Shown piece after piece: positions 1 through 6,227 of a stretch of 6,375 bases of DNA; positions within the stretch are counted from its first letter, which is position 1; every line of letters begins with the position of its first letter. This DNA comes from Ruminococcaceae bacterium UBA5423 (GTDB lineage: Bacteria; Bacillota; Clostridia; Oscillospirales; Acutalibacteraceae): positions 1 through 6,375 of the forward strand of contig DHNF01000120.1 of NCBI GenBank assembly GCA_002409375.1, in the 5' to 3' direction. The translations under genes and the position numbers were made by a program. Below the pieces are notes generated by a model, which saw only the letters and a list, made by a program, of their open reading frames with translations, was not told the DNA's origin and searched no databases.

Positions 1-2
1 TT

Positions 3-62
3 TTTAATGAGAATCAGTATAATGACGACCATAGTTCACAACAGCTAAAGGAGGTTGTTTGA
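3..62 (+). CDS. Possible C-terminal tail of an upstream gene (partial)
   Basis: This frame is open from the window edge to a TGA at 60-62 and would encode a hydrophilic 19-residue tail ending QQLKEVV. The stop directly abuts the udp start (TGAATG), and the udp ribosome binding site lies inside these last codons, a layout common for translationally coupled neighbours. The stretch is too short to recognise a family or to exclude chance. Frame 1 is also open, from base 1 to a TAA at 46-48, which weakens the case. Function cannot be inferred. Confidence 0.4.
   Translation, partial: FNENQYNDDHSSQQLKEVV
18..23 (+). promoter_or_regulatory. Possible -10 element (TATAAT) upstream of udp
   Basis: A perfect TATAAT lies 39 bp before the udp start codon and would give a leader of about 30 nt. 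The matching -35 hexamer at 17 bp spacing would fall just outside the window, so the promoter cannot be verified. There is no TGn extension. The element may be chance sequence inside an upstream coding region. Confidence 0.3.
47..54 (+). promoter_or_regulatory. Ribosome binding site of udp
   Basis: AAAGGAGG is a near-ideal Shine-Dalgarno, 8 nt before the ATG at 63. The spacing favours ATG 63 over the second in-frame ATG at 69. Confidence 0.85.
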
Positions 63-818
63 ATGGATATGAACCGTGAAAAAATGTATCACTTGGGACT
101 GTCACGCGATCAAGGCGCTGAATATGCAATACTGACAGGGGATCCAGGGAGGGTTAAGAGCATTGCCGATATGCTTGACTCACCCGAATTTGTCTGTAGC
201 AACCGTGAGTATACGACATGGGCGGGGACACTTGAAGGAGAACGCGTGCTTGTTGTGTCTCACGGTATTGGTGGTCCGTCAACTGCTATTTGCGTAGAAG
301 AGCTAAATAATATAGGCGTGCATACAATGATACGGGTGGGCACGTGCGGCGGCATGGCAAAACAGGTGCGTGCCGGCGACCTTGTTATCGCTACTGCTGC
401 AATCCGGCAAGAGGGCACCTCACAAGAATATTTGCCTATTGAGTTCCCGGCCGTTTCTGATTTTAATGTTACAGCAGCTTTGACGCCTGCTGCACGCAAA
501 TCCGGACGGCGCGTGCATGCCGGTGTTGTGCATTGCAAGGATTCTTTTTACGGACAGCACCGCCCAGAAGGTTCACCGGTGGGATATGAGCTTAAAACCA
601 AATGGCGGGCGTATATAAAGGCAGGCTGCCTTGCCTCGGAAATGGAGTCGGCAACACTGTTTGCGGTTGCGGCTTCAAGAGGGTTACATGCCGGTTGTGT
701 GCTGCACGTGTTATGGAATCAGGAGTTAAAAAACGAAGAGGCTGTACACGACACCTCCCATGCGGCGGCCGCTGCTGTTAATGCAATCAGTATGCTTATA
801 ACCGGTAGTTCCGAATAA
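63..818 (+). CDS. udp: Uridine phosphorylase
   Basis: The product is predicted to be a cytosolic enzyme that reversibly cleaves uridine with phosphate to uracil and ribose-1-phosphate (pyrimidine salvage). At 251 aa it has the usual length for the NP-I nucleoside phosphorylase family. Visible motifs are the phosphate-binding GDPGR at 26-30, NREYTTW at 47-53 with Arg48, RVGTCGG at 91-97, the uracil-pocket segment DSFYGQHRPE at 160-169 (Phe162, Gln165 and Arg167 matching the pyrimidine-specific Phe/Gln/Arg set), and SEMES at 192-196, which in this family contacts ribose through Met and Glu. The Gln/Arg pair argues for uridine rather than purine nucleosides. The late strand reads VLHVLWNQE (213-221), with His and Trp where small hydrophobic residues are usual. 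The gene is separated by 122 bp from ruvC and shares no obvious pathway with it. Related activities (thymidine or broad pyrimidine nucleosides) cannot be excluded. Confidence 0.92.
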   Translation: MDMNREKMYHLGLSRDQGAEYAILTGDPGRVKSIADMLDSPEFVCSNREYTTWAGTLEGERVLVVSHGIGGPSTAICVEELNNIGVHTMIRVGTCGGMAKQVRAGDLVIATAAIRQEGTSQEYLPIEFPAVSDFNVTAALTPAARKSGRRVHAGVVHCKDSFYGQHRPEGSPVGYELKTKWRAYIKAGCLASEMESATLFAVAASRGLHAGCVLHVLWNQELKNEEAVHDTSHAAAAAVNAISMLITGSSE

Positions 819-837
819 CCTGTATAAAACGCGCAGA

Positions 838-847
838 CGTGCGCACG
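838..847. repeat. Perfect 10-bp palindrome in the udp-ruvC gap
   Basis: CGTGCGCACG equals its own reverse complement. An overlapping short hairpin (GCGCA, loop GACG, TGCGC; 831-844) is also possible. No T-run follows, so it does not look like an intrinsic terminator. It lies about 40 bp upstream of the ruvC -35 element and could be a protein-binding site, but no known operator is recognised. Confidence 0.35.
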
Positions 848-884
848 AATATTGTTTATTACATTGCAGCAAAACAGTTTAATG

Positions 885-913
885 TTGCCCCTCCCCTTGT
901 AATATGATATAAT
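885..913 (+). promoter_or_regulatory. SigA-type promoter of the ruvC operon (extended -10)
   Basis: TTGCCC (885-890), a 17-bp spacer and a perfect TATAAT (908-913) form a good housekeeping promoter. A TG one base upstream of the -10 (905-906) gives the extended -10 motif common in Gram-positive bacteria. Transcription would start near 920, leaving a short leader of about 20 nt that contains the ruvC ribosome binding site. It is the only clear promoter in the window for ruvC through ecfT. Confidence 0.75.
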
Positions 914-931
914 CATACGAACGGAAAGGGG
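893..931 (+). repeat. Nested inverted repeat over the ruvC -10 and ribosome binding site
   Basis: Outer arms CCCCTT (893-898) and AAGGGG (926-931) enclose inner arms TATGAT (903-908) and ATCATA (912-917) with a 3-base loop. The inner repeat covers the -10 element and could be an operator. In RNA read through from udp, the outer stem would pair with the ruvC Shine-Dalgarno; RNA starting at the local promoter (about 920) would lack the left arms. Both roles are inferred, and short arms can arise by chance in A+T-rich promoter sequence. Confidence 0.4.
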
Positions 932-933
932 TG
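923..933 (+). promoter_or_regulatory. Ribosome binding site of ruvC, deciding a TTG start
   Basis: GGAAAGGGGTG sits 7 nt before the TTG at 941. No ATG or GTG nearby in this frame would keep the conserved N-terminus, so this site supports TTG as the initiation codon. Confidence 0.75.
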
Positions 934-940
934 TTTTTGC

Positions 941-1444
941 TTGGTTATACTGGGAATTGACCCCGGCTATGCAACTGTGGGTTGGGGTTGTATACGCTAT
1001 GAGCGTGCACGGTATCATATGATTGATTTTGGTACAATCTCTACCCCTGCAAAAATGAACTTTCCTTTAAGGCTTGAGTGTATTTACAACGAACTTTGCC
1101 TGTTGATTGCAAAACATCACCCCCATTCGGTTGCCATAGAAAAACTCTATTTTAAAAATAACCAAAAAACTGCAATTGACGTTGCCCAGGCGCGCGGAGT
1201 AATTATGCTTAGCGCCCAGCTTAACGGCATTGAGATTTGCGAATACACACCGCTTCAGGTAAAATCGGCTGTCACAGGATACGGCAAGGCGCAAAAGCTA
1301 CAGGTAATGGAAATGACAAGGCGGCTTTTAAGACTGACAGAAACACCCCACCCCGACGATGCCGCCGACGCGCTTGCAATAGCCATTTGCCACGCACAAA
1401 CCTGTGGAACACCGCTTAAAAGACGGCTGGCCGGATTGGCTTAG
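941..1444 (+). CDS. ruvC: Holliday junction resolvase RuvC
   Basis: RuvC is the dimeric, Mg-dependent endonuclease that makes paired symmetric nicks in Holliday junctions during recombinational repair, acting with RuvAB. The 167 aa match the family length (E. coli 173). The RNase H-like fold is marked by GIDPGYATVGWG at 5-16 with catalytic Asp7, AIEKLYF at 65-71 with Glu67, and PDDAADALAIAICH at 138-151 with Asp140 and Asp143, so all four catalytic acids are present. The start is TTG: the protein must begin just before ILGIDPG, and a ribosome binding site is correctly spaced. It is the first gene after the promoter at 885-913, and ruvA begins 16 bp after its stop, as expected for a ruvCAB operon. 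Identification is secure; the exact start is very likely. Confidence 0.96.
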   Translation: MVILGIDPGYATVGWGCIRYERARYHMIDFGTISTPAKMNFPLRLECIYNELCLLIAKHHPHSVAIEKLYFKNNQKTAIDVAQARGVIMLSAQLNGIEICEYTPLQVKSAVTGYGKAQKLQVMEMTRRLLRLTETPHPDDAADALAIAICHAQTCGTPLKRRLAGLA

Positions 1445-1447
1445 CAA

Positions 1448-1453
1448 CGGAGG
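1448..1453 (+). promoter_or_regulatory. Ribosome binding site of ruvA, deciding the start
   Basis: CGGAGG lies 7 nt before ATG 1461. It favours that start over the in-frame ATG at 1404, which lies inside ruvC and would add 19 residues not typical of RuvA. Confidence 0.85.
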
Positions 1454-1460
1454 ATTATCA

Positions 1461-2066
1461 ATGCTTTACAGTGTACACGGAAAATTAATTGTAAATCAGT
1501 CCGGTATCGCTGTTATAGAATGCGGCGGAGTGGGATTTAACTGCCGTATTACAATGACAACAGCTCGCCGGCTTCCCGCTTTGGGCGAACAAACAACACT
1601 TAATACAGTTATGAATGTTCGAGATGATGCTATAGAGCTTTTTGGTTTTACCGACAGGGCGGAGCTTAATTGCTTTAAGCAATTAACATCGGTTACCGGC
1701 ATAGGGCCAAAGGCCGCACTTTCAATATTGTCCGAGCTCTCGCCCGAGCGTGTGGCAATGGCCATTGCATCGGGGGACTACAAAACATTGACATGTGCTC
1801 AAGGTATAGGTCCAAAGCTTGCTCAACGTATAGTGCTCGAGTTAAAGGATAAATTTGGCGCCTTGCAGACGTCGGATTTAACCGGAGCGCAAGGGTTTAC
1901 AGGTGTTCAATCTGCTTCGGGCAATGCGACAGAGGCTGTCAACGCCCTTACGGTACTTGGGTTTTCAGTAGGAGAATCATCATCGGCAGTCGGCCGGCTG
2001 GACAGCTCTTTGCCGGTTGACACACTGGTACGCGAAGCACTTAAGTCACTGGCCAAACGCGGCTGA
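1461..2066 (+). CDS. ruvA: Holliday junction DNA helicase subunit RuvA
   Basis: RuvA is the tetrameric protein that binds four-way junctions in an open square form and loads RuvB hexamers for branch migration. The chosen start gives 201 aa, close to the usual length of about 200, and the canonical N-terminus MLYSVHGKL. Domain I (about 1-63) is an OB fold ending in VRDDAIELFGF; Asp55-Asp56 correspond to the acidic pin (Glu-Asp in E. coli). Domain II carries two helix-hairpin-helix motifs, TSVTGIGPKAALSIL (76-90) and CAQGIGPKLAQRIVLEL (112-128). After a Gly/Ser/Thr-rich linker (about 134-155), domain III (about 156-201), which contacts RuvB, contains EAVNALTVLGFS. It is flanked by ruvC and ruvB with 16-bp gaps on both sides. 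Nothing is truncated. Confidence 0.96.
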   Translation: MLYSVHGKLIVNQSGIAVIECGGVGFNCRITMTTARRLPALGEQTTLNTVMNVRDDAIELFGFTDRAELNCFKQLTSVTGIGPKAALSILSELSPERVAMAIASGDYKTLTCAQGIGPKLAQRIVLELKDKFGALQTSDLTGAQGFTGVQSASGNATEAVNALTVLGFSVGESSSAVGRLDSSLPVDTLVREALKSLAKRG

Positions 2067-2069
2067 AAT

Positions 2070-2074
2070 GAGGG
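2070..2074 (+). promoter_or_regulatory. Ribosome binding site of ruvB, deciding a TTG start
   Basis: GAGGG lies 8 nt before TTG 2083. The later in-frame ATGs at 2089 and 2095 would be 14 and 20 nt away, which is poor spacing. ATG 2107 has its own weak GGAG (2097-2100) at 6 nt, so a shorter product is possible. Confidence 0.55.
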
Positions 2075-2082
2075 ATTAAGCC

Positions 2083-3102
2083 TTGGAAATGGATATGGAG
2101 AACAGGATGGTGACAACCTCATACTTGCCCGAAGACGAGGTCGATAATCCTCTACGCCCGCGGGCTCTCAGCGAATTTATCGGACAATCAAAGGTTAAAG
2201 AAAACCTGTCCGTTTTTATCGATGCTGCCCGTCAGCGCGGCGAGGCCCTTGACCATGCGCTGCTTTACGGCCCGCCAGGCCTTGGCAAAACAACGCTTGC
2301 GGGCATTATTGCCAATGAAATGAACGTGAACATACGCATAACTTCGGGTCCGGCAATCGAACGACCCGGCGACTTAGCCGCAATGCTGACAAATCTTGAA
2401 GAGGGCGACGTGCTGTTTATTGACGAAATACATCGTCTGTCACGCATGGTTGAGGAAATATTGTATCCTGCGATGGAGGATTTCTCAATCGACATAATCA
2501 ACGGCAAAGGGCAGGGTGCACTTTCAATTCATTTGCCTTTACCTCATTTTACACTTATCGGTGCAACAACGCGCGCCGGACAAATTTCGGCACCGCTGCG
2601 GGACAGATTTGGAGTTGTGCTGCGGCTTGAGCTGTATACCCCTGAGGATCTTGCGACAATTGTTAGACGCAGCGCACACATCCTCGATATTGAGTGTGAC
2701 GATGAAGGCGCTCTTGAAATTGCGGCACGCTCACGCGGGACGCCACGTATCGCCAACCGCCTGCTTAAGCGTGTCAGAGACTTTGCCCAAGTAATAAGTG
2801 AAGGGCCGATTACTATAGAATCTGCACGCAATGCTCTGGACAGGTTGGAAATAGATGAACTGGGTCTTGATATGATTGACCGGCACATGCTTGAATCCAT
2901 GATAAAGCATTATGGAGGAGGCCCGGTTGGGTTGGATACAATTGCGGCAGTAATAGGTGAAGAATCGGTTACAATAGAAGATGTATACGAACCATATCTT
3001 ATGCAAATTGGCTTTTTAAGCCGCACACCGCGTGGGCGCGTGGTTTTGCCCGCTGCATACAGCCATTTAGGGCTGGAGTGCAGCGGTCAAATGACATTTT
3101 AG
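2083..3102 (+). CDS. ruvB: Holliday junction branch migration ATPase RuvB
   Basis: RuvB is the AAA+ hexameric motor that pumps DNA through the RuvA-bound junction. At 339 aa it has the standard length. Walker A is GPPGLGKT at 63-70, Walker B LFIDEIH at 111-117, sensor 1 lies in GATTRAG at 160-166, the arginine-finger segment is PLRDRFG at 171-177, and sensor 2 lies in [18 protein letters not shown] at 218-235. The C-terminal winged helix (about 260-339) includes [13 protein letters not shown] and RTPRGR. All motor residues appear intact. The start is taken as TTG 2083 because of ribosome binding site spacing; ATG 2089, 2095 or 2107 would remove only 2 to 8 residues from a variable N-terminus and change no domain. 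ruvA ends 16 bp upstream and glmM begins 21 bp downstream, so co-transcription is likely. Confidence 0.96.
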   Translation: MEMDMENRMVTTSYLPEDEVDNPLRPRALSEFIGQSKVKENLSVFIDAARQRGEALDHALLYGPPGLGKTTLAGIIANEMNVNIRITSGPAIERPGDLAAMLTNLEEGDVLFIDEIHRLSRMVEEILYPAMEDFSIDIINGKGQGALSIHLPLPHFTLIGATTRAGQISAPLRDRFGVVLRLELYTPEDLATIVRRSAHILDIECDDEGALEIAARSRGTPRIANRLLKRVRDFAQVISEGPITIESARNALDRLEIDELGLDMIDRHMLESMIKHYGGGPVGLDTIAAVIGEESVTIEDVYEPYLMQIGFLSRTPRGRVVLPAAYSHLGLECSGQMTF

Positions 3103-3123
3103 CCGAAGAGAGGAAGAATTTTT

Positions 3124-4473
3124 ATGGGAAGATTGTTCGGTACCGACGGTGCTCGCGGTGTTGCCAATACAGAACTAAATTGTGAGCTTGCAATAGCTAT
3201 TGGGCGTGCGGCGGCAATGGCGCTTATCGACAACGAGCATCGCCACCCGCGCATTATTATAGGCAAAGATACCCGCCGATCCTGCGACATGCTTGAATCG
3301 GCAATGGCGGCCGGACTATGCTCTGTGGGCGCAGATGTGATGCTGATGGGAGTTGTGCCGACACCTGCTGTGGCATATCTCGTAAAAAAGTATAAAGCCG
3401 ATGCCGGTGTTATGATTTCGGCTTCGCACAACCCCTGCGAATACAACGGTATCAAGCTTTTCAACAGCGAGGGGTACAAACTTTCCGACGCTCTTGAACA
3501 TGAGATTGAATCCATAGTCCTTGACGGCAGCCGAACACCCCCCTGCCCTGTAGGCGGCGATGTTGGGCGTATTCACTATTGTGATACCGCGGTTGATGAT
3601 TATGTTGCACACCTGCTGAGCACAGTAGATATTGATTTAAAGGGAATGCGTTTAGTCGTTGATTGTGCAAACGGGTCGGCCAGCGCAACAGCGCAAAAAC
3701 TGTTTTCGGCACTTGGCGCCGAGTGTGTATTTATTAACAATTCGCCTGACGGAATTAACATAAACGCGAAATGCGGCTCAACACATATGGAAATGTTAGT
3801 CGAACATGTAAAAAAACTGAAATTTTTTGCAGGAATAGCATTTGACGGTGATGCCGACCGCTGCCTTGCGGTTGACGAAAAGGGCAACCTCGTTGACGGC
3901 GACAAAATAATAGCTGCGCTCTCCTTTGACATGAAGGAAAGAGGCCAACTGGACGGTAGCGCTGCTGTTGTCACTGTAATGTCTAACTTTGGACTGTTTC
4001 GTTTCTTCGAAGAGCATGGCATAATTCCGGTAACCACTAAAGTCGGCGACCGTTATGTCCTTGAGGAAATGCTTAAAAACGGCTACGACATCGGAGGAGA
4101 GCAATCCGGGCATATTATATTCCGCAAGCACGCAACAACCGGCGATGGACAGCTAACCGCAATAAAACTGCTCTCACTGTGCCAGCATCGCGGGTGTAGG
4201 CTTTCGGATATTAGTAATATGATGGAAAGCTATCCGCAGGTTATGGTAAATGTAAAGGCAGACGCCGAGCAAAAGATTTGTTATGCAGCCGATTCAGCTC
4301 TCGCATCTTTAATCGAGCAAGCGGGAAATAGCTTAGGCAAGGATGGACGCGTGCTGGTGCGTGCATCCGGTACCGAGCCACTTATACGCGTTATGGTTGA
4401 GGGACGCGACTTTTCAAACATAAACCGACTCGCCCTTTCACTTGCTGACAGCATACAAAAGGCAATCGGCTAA
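3124..4473 (+). CDS. glmM: Phosphoglucosamine mutase GlmM
   Basis: GlmM is a cytosolic enzyme converting glucosamine-6-phosphate to glucosamine-1-phosphate, the step before GlmU in UDP-GlcNAc synthesis for peptidoglycan. The 449 aa and the N-terminus MGRLFGTDGARGVAN are typical. The four-domain phosphohexomutase signatures are present: the phosphoserine loop ISASHNP at 98-104 with Ser101 as the phosphorylated residue, the metal-binding loop DGDADR at 241-246, the sugar-binding loop GGEQSGH at 324-330 (Glu326, Ser328), and the phosphate-binding RASGTEPLIRVMVE at 413-426. GEQSGH and the length favour GlmM over phosphomannomutase/phosphoglucomutase. A GAGAGGA ribosome binding site (3108-3114) is 9 nt before ATG 3124. 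The gene sits between ruvB (21 bp) and ecfA1 (25 bp). In many Firmicutes glmM follows cdaA-cdaR; here it does not. Confidence 0.95.
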   Translation: MGRLFGTDGARGVANTELNCELAIAIGRAAAMALIDNEHRHPRIIIGKDTRRSCDMLESAMAAGLCSVGADVMLMGVVPTPAVAYLVKKYKADAGVMISASHNPCEYNGIKLFNSEGYKLSDALEHEIESIVLDGSRTPPCPVGGDVGRIHYCDTAVDDYVAHLLSTVDIDLKGMRLVVDCANGSASATAQKLFSALGAECVFINNSPDGININAKCGSTHMEMLVEHVKKLKFFAGIAFDGDADRCLAVDEKGNLVDGDKIIAALSFDMKERGQLDGSAAVVTVMSNFGLFRFFEEHGIIPVTTKVGDRYVLEEMLKNGYDIGGEQSGHIIFRKHATTGDGQLTAIKLLSLCQHRGCRLSDISNMMESYPQVMVNVKADAEQKICYAADSALASLIEQAGNSLGKDGRVLVRASGTEPLIRVMVEGRDFSNINRLALSLADSIQKAIG

Positions 4474-4485
4474 CAAGAATTTAAT

Positions 4486-4491
4486 AGGTGA
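4486..4491 (+). promoter_or_regulatory. Ribosome binding site of ecfA1, deciding the start
   Basis: AGGTGA lies a few bases before ATG 4499. It favours that start over the in-frame ATG at 4442 inside the glmM coding region, which would add 19 residues foreign to EcfA proteins. Confidence 0.75.
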
Positions 4492-4498
4492 AATTTAT

Positions 4499-5368
4499 AT
4501 GGCTATTATAAAAGCTGAGGGCGTACGCTTTCATTATGATACTGACAATGAAGAAGGCGCGGCACAATCCTTAACGGTACTCGACAACATTAACCTTGAT
4601 ATAAAAATGGGCGAATTTGTTGCTGTTTTGGGGCATAATGGCTCGGGTAAATCAACCCTGGCCAAGCACTTTAACGCATTGCTGCTTCCAACCGGTGGAC
4701 ATGTGCTTGTTGACGGTAAAAAAACTTCGGATGAGCACAATATATATGAAATCCGGCGAATGGTCGGAATGGTGCTGCAAAATCCCGACAATCAGCTTGT
4801 GTCCACAATTGTCGAGGAGGATATTGCATTTGGACCGGAAAACTTAGGGCTGGAGCCTGACGAAATAGTTCGACGCGTACACGACGCACTCAGTACTGTG
4901 GGCATGTTGGACTACAAGGAGCATGCGCCGCATAAGTTGTCTGGCGGTCAAAAGCAACGTGTTGCAATTGCTGGAATTCTCGCAATGCAGCCCGATTGCC
5001 TTGTGCTCGACGAACCGACTGCAATGCTTGACCCACAGGGCAGGAAAGAAGTGCTCGAAACAATATCCCGTCTTAACCGCGAACGCGGCATGACCGTTGT
5101 GCTCATCACACATTACATGGATGAGGCAGCAAATGCAGACCGCGTCGTTGTAATGGAGCACGGACAAATTATTATGCAGGGCACGCCGCGCGAGGTGTTT
5201 TCAAAAGTGGACAAGCTGCGTGCTGTCGGTCTTGACGTGCCCCAACCTACCGAACTCTGTTATGACTTGCTGGGGCAGGGCATACCACTGCCTGAGGGTA
5301 TCCTTACCGTCGAGGAATGCACAACGGCATTATTACAGATTTTGGAGGAAAACAATGCCCGTAATTGA
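4499..5368 (+). CDS. ecfA1: ECF transporter ATPase EcfA1
   Basis: This is one of the two cytosolic ABC ATPases that power energy-coupling factor importers of vitamins and trace nutrients; it pairs with EcfA2 on EcfT. The 289 aa contain Walker A GHNGSGKST at 45-53, a Q-loop in LQNPDNQ at 93-99 (Gln94), signature LSGGQKQR at 147-154, Walker B CLVLDEP at 167-173 with catalytic Glu172, the D-loop region AMLDP at 175-179, and the switch His205 in LITHYMDEA. Residues 208-289 form the C-terminal extension typical of EcfA. KHFNALLLPTGG after Walker A and AMLDP are EcfA1-like, whereas the downstream paralogue has AGLDP. All ATPase residues are present. It starts 25 bp after glmM and overlaps ecfA2 by 14 bp. 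No S component is nearby, as in group II ECF systems, so the substrate cannot be stated. Confidence 0.94.
   Translation: MAIIKAEGVRFHYDTDNEEGAAQSLTVLDNINLDIKMGEFVAVLGHNGSGKSTLAKHFNALLLPTGGHVLVDGKKTSDEHNIYEIRRMVGMVLQNPDNQLVSTIVEEDIAFGPENLGLEPDEIVRRVHDALSTVGMLDYKEHAPHKLSGGQKQRVAIAGILAMQPDCLVLDEPTAMLDPQGRKEVLETISRLNRERGMTVVLITHYMDEAANADRVVVMEHGQIIMQGTPREVFSKVDKLRAVGLDVPQPTELCYDLLGQGIPLPEGILTVEECTTALLQILEENNARN
5344..5349 (+). promoter_or_regulatory. Ribosome binding site of ecfA2, deciding the start
   Basis: GGAGGA, inside the last codons of ecfA1, is 5 nt before ATG 5355. It favours this start over any upstream in-frame codon, such as ATG 5220, which lies deep inside ecfA1. Confidence 0.85.
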
Positions 5369-6227
5369 AACACGCAATCTTTCATACACCTATTCTCCGG
5401 GCACGCCCTTTCACAAGGATGCAATAACTGATATAACATTTGCTGCCCAAAAAGGCGATTTTATAGGCATTATCGGCCATACCGGCTCGGGAAAGTCCAC
5501 TCTTGTACAGCATCTCAACGGCCTGTTGCGTCCGACATCAGGGCAGGTGCTTGTAAGTGGAGTAGACATTTGGCAGCAGCCAAAAAAAATCCGTTCGGTG
5601 CGCTTTAAGGTCGGTCTGGTTTTCCAGTATCCCGAACACCAGCTTTTTGAGGAAACGGCTTATAAGGACATTGCGTTTGGCCCTAAGAATATGGGACTTA
5701 ATAACGACGATGAAATAGACAAACGCGTTCGATTGGCAGCACAATTTGTCGGGCTGCGTGAAGAACTTTTGCAAAAATCTCCTTTTGAACTGTCGGGCGG
5801 TGAAAAACGCCGCGTCGCAATTGCCGGAGTTATGGCGATGCAGCCTGATGTGCTTATACTTGACGAGCCGACAGCAGGGCTTGACCCGCGAGGGCGCGAT
5901 ATGATATTGCAGCAAATACTTGACTATCAAAAACAAAACCAAACCACCGTGCTGCTGGTTTCGCACAATATGGAGGATATTGCACGCTCGGCAAAAAAAG
6001 TACTTGTTATGAATCACGGGCGTATAGTGATGCTCGACGAAACGGCCGAAGTTTTTTCACGTGCACATGAGCTTGAGTCGATTGGCTTGGATGTACCGGC
6101 CGTCACACGCATATTTATGAGTTTGCGCAAAAAAGGATTTAATGTAGGGCCAAATGCTTATACAGTAAAGCAGGCCTATGACCGCCTTCTGCCCCTTCTA
6201 AAGAAAGGAGGCAGTGCCAATGCTTAG
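5355..6227 (+). CDS. ecfA2: ECF transporter ATPase EcfA2
   Basis: This is the second ATPase of the ECF module, forming a heterodimer with EcfA1 under the membrane. The 290 aa start MPVIETRNLSYTYSPGTPF, the usual EcfA2 beginning. Walker A is GHTGSGKST at 41-49, the Q-loop is in FQYPEHQLFEET at 90-101 (Gln91), the signature is LSGGEKRR at 146-153, Walker B is VLILDEP at 166-172 with Glu171, the D-loop is AGLDPRG, and the switch His204 is in VSHNMEDIA. FQYPEHQLFEET is characteristic of EcfA2, against LQNPDNQ in EcfA1. Both ATPases therefore look catalytically competent. The gene overlaps the end of ecfA1 by 14 bp and the start of ecfT by 8 bp, implying translational coupling that may balance subunits. 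The C-terminus is Lys/Gly-rich (LLKKGGSANA). Confidence 0.95.
   Translation: MPVIETRNLSYTYSPGTPFHKDAITDITFAAQKGDFIGIIGHTGSGKSTLVQHLNGLLRPTSGQVLVSGVDIWQQPKKIRSVRFKVGLVFQYPEHQLFEETAYKDIAFGPKNMGLNNDDEIDKRVRLAAQFVGLREELLQKSPFELSGGEKRRVAIAGVMAMQPDVLILDEPTAGLDPRGRDMILQQILDYQKQNQTTVLLVSHNMEDIARSAKKVLVMNHGRIVMLDETAEVFSRAHELESIGLDVPAVTRIFMSLRKKGFNVGPNAYTVKQAYDRLLPLLKKGGSANA
6204..6211 (+). promoter_or_regulatory. Ribosome binding site of ecfT
   Basis: AAAGGAGG within the 3' end of ecfA2 is 8 nt before ATG 6220 and fixes the ecfT start. Confidence 0.85.

Noticed and set aside
1..48. Open frame 1 ending at TAA 46-48 as an upstream gene end
   Set aside because: It is only 15 codons with no recognisable feature; the frame ending at 60-62 fits the udp junction better, although neither is proven.
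763..777. GCGGCGGCCGCTGCT run with a GCGGCCGC palindrome near the udp end
   Set aside because: It encodes an Ala-rich helix (AAAAA) in the udp C-terminus and is explained by coding sequence.
831..844. GCGCA/TGCGC hairpin as a terminator for udp
   Set aside because: The stem is only 5 bp and is followed by a mixed sequence without a T-run.
918..922. CGAAC, half of a Gram-positive LexA box, near the predicted ruvC transcription start
   Set aside because: The required GTTCG half is missing at the right spacing; a 5-base match alone is not evidence for SOS control.
1404..1460. N-terminal extension of ruvA from ATG 1404
   Set aside because: It overlaps the ruvC end, adds residues unlike RuvA, and the ribosome binding site at 1448-1453 fits ATG 1461.
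3600..4037. Antisense open frame (145 codons) opposite glmM
   Set aside because: It is fully covered by conserved glmM motifs on the + strand; its Ser/Pro/Thr-rich translation is typical of a reverse shadow.
5220..5354. 45-codon N-terminal extension of ecfA2
   Set aside because: It lies inside the ecfA1 coding region in another frame; ATG 5355 has a strong ribosome binding site and gives the canonical EcfA2 start.
5538..6017. Long antisense open frame (159 codons) opposite ecfA2
   Set aside because: It lies wholly against a clear ecfA2 gene, has no ribosome binding site logic or recognisable domain, and is a composition shadow.
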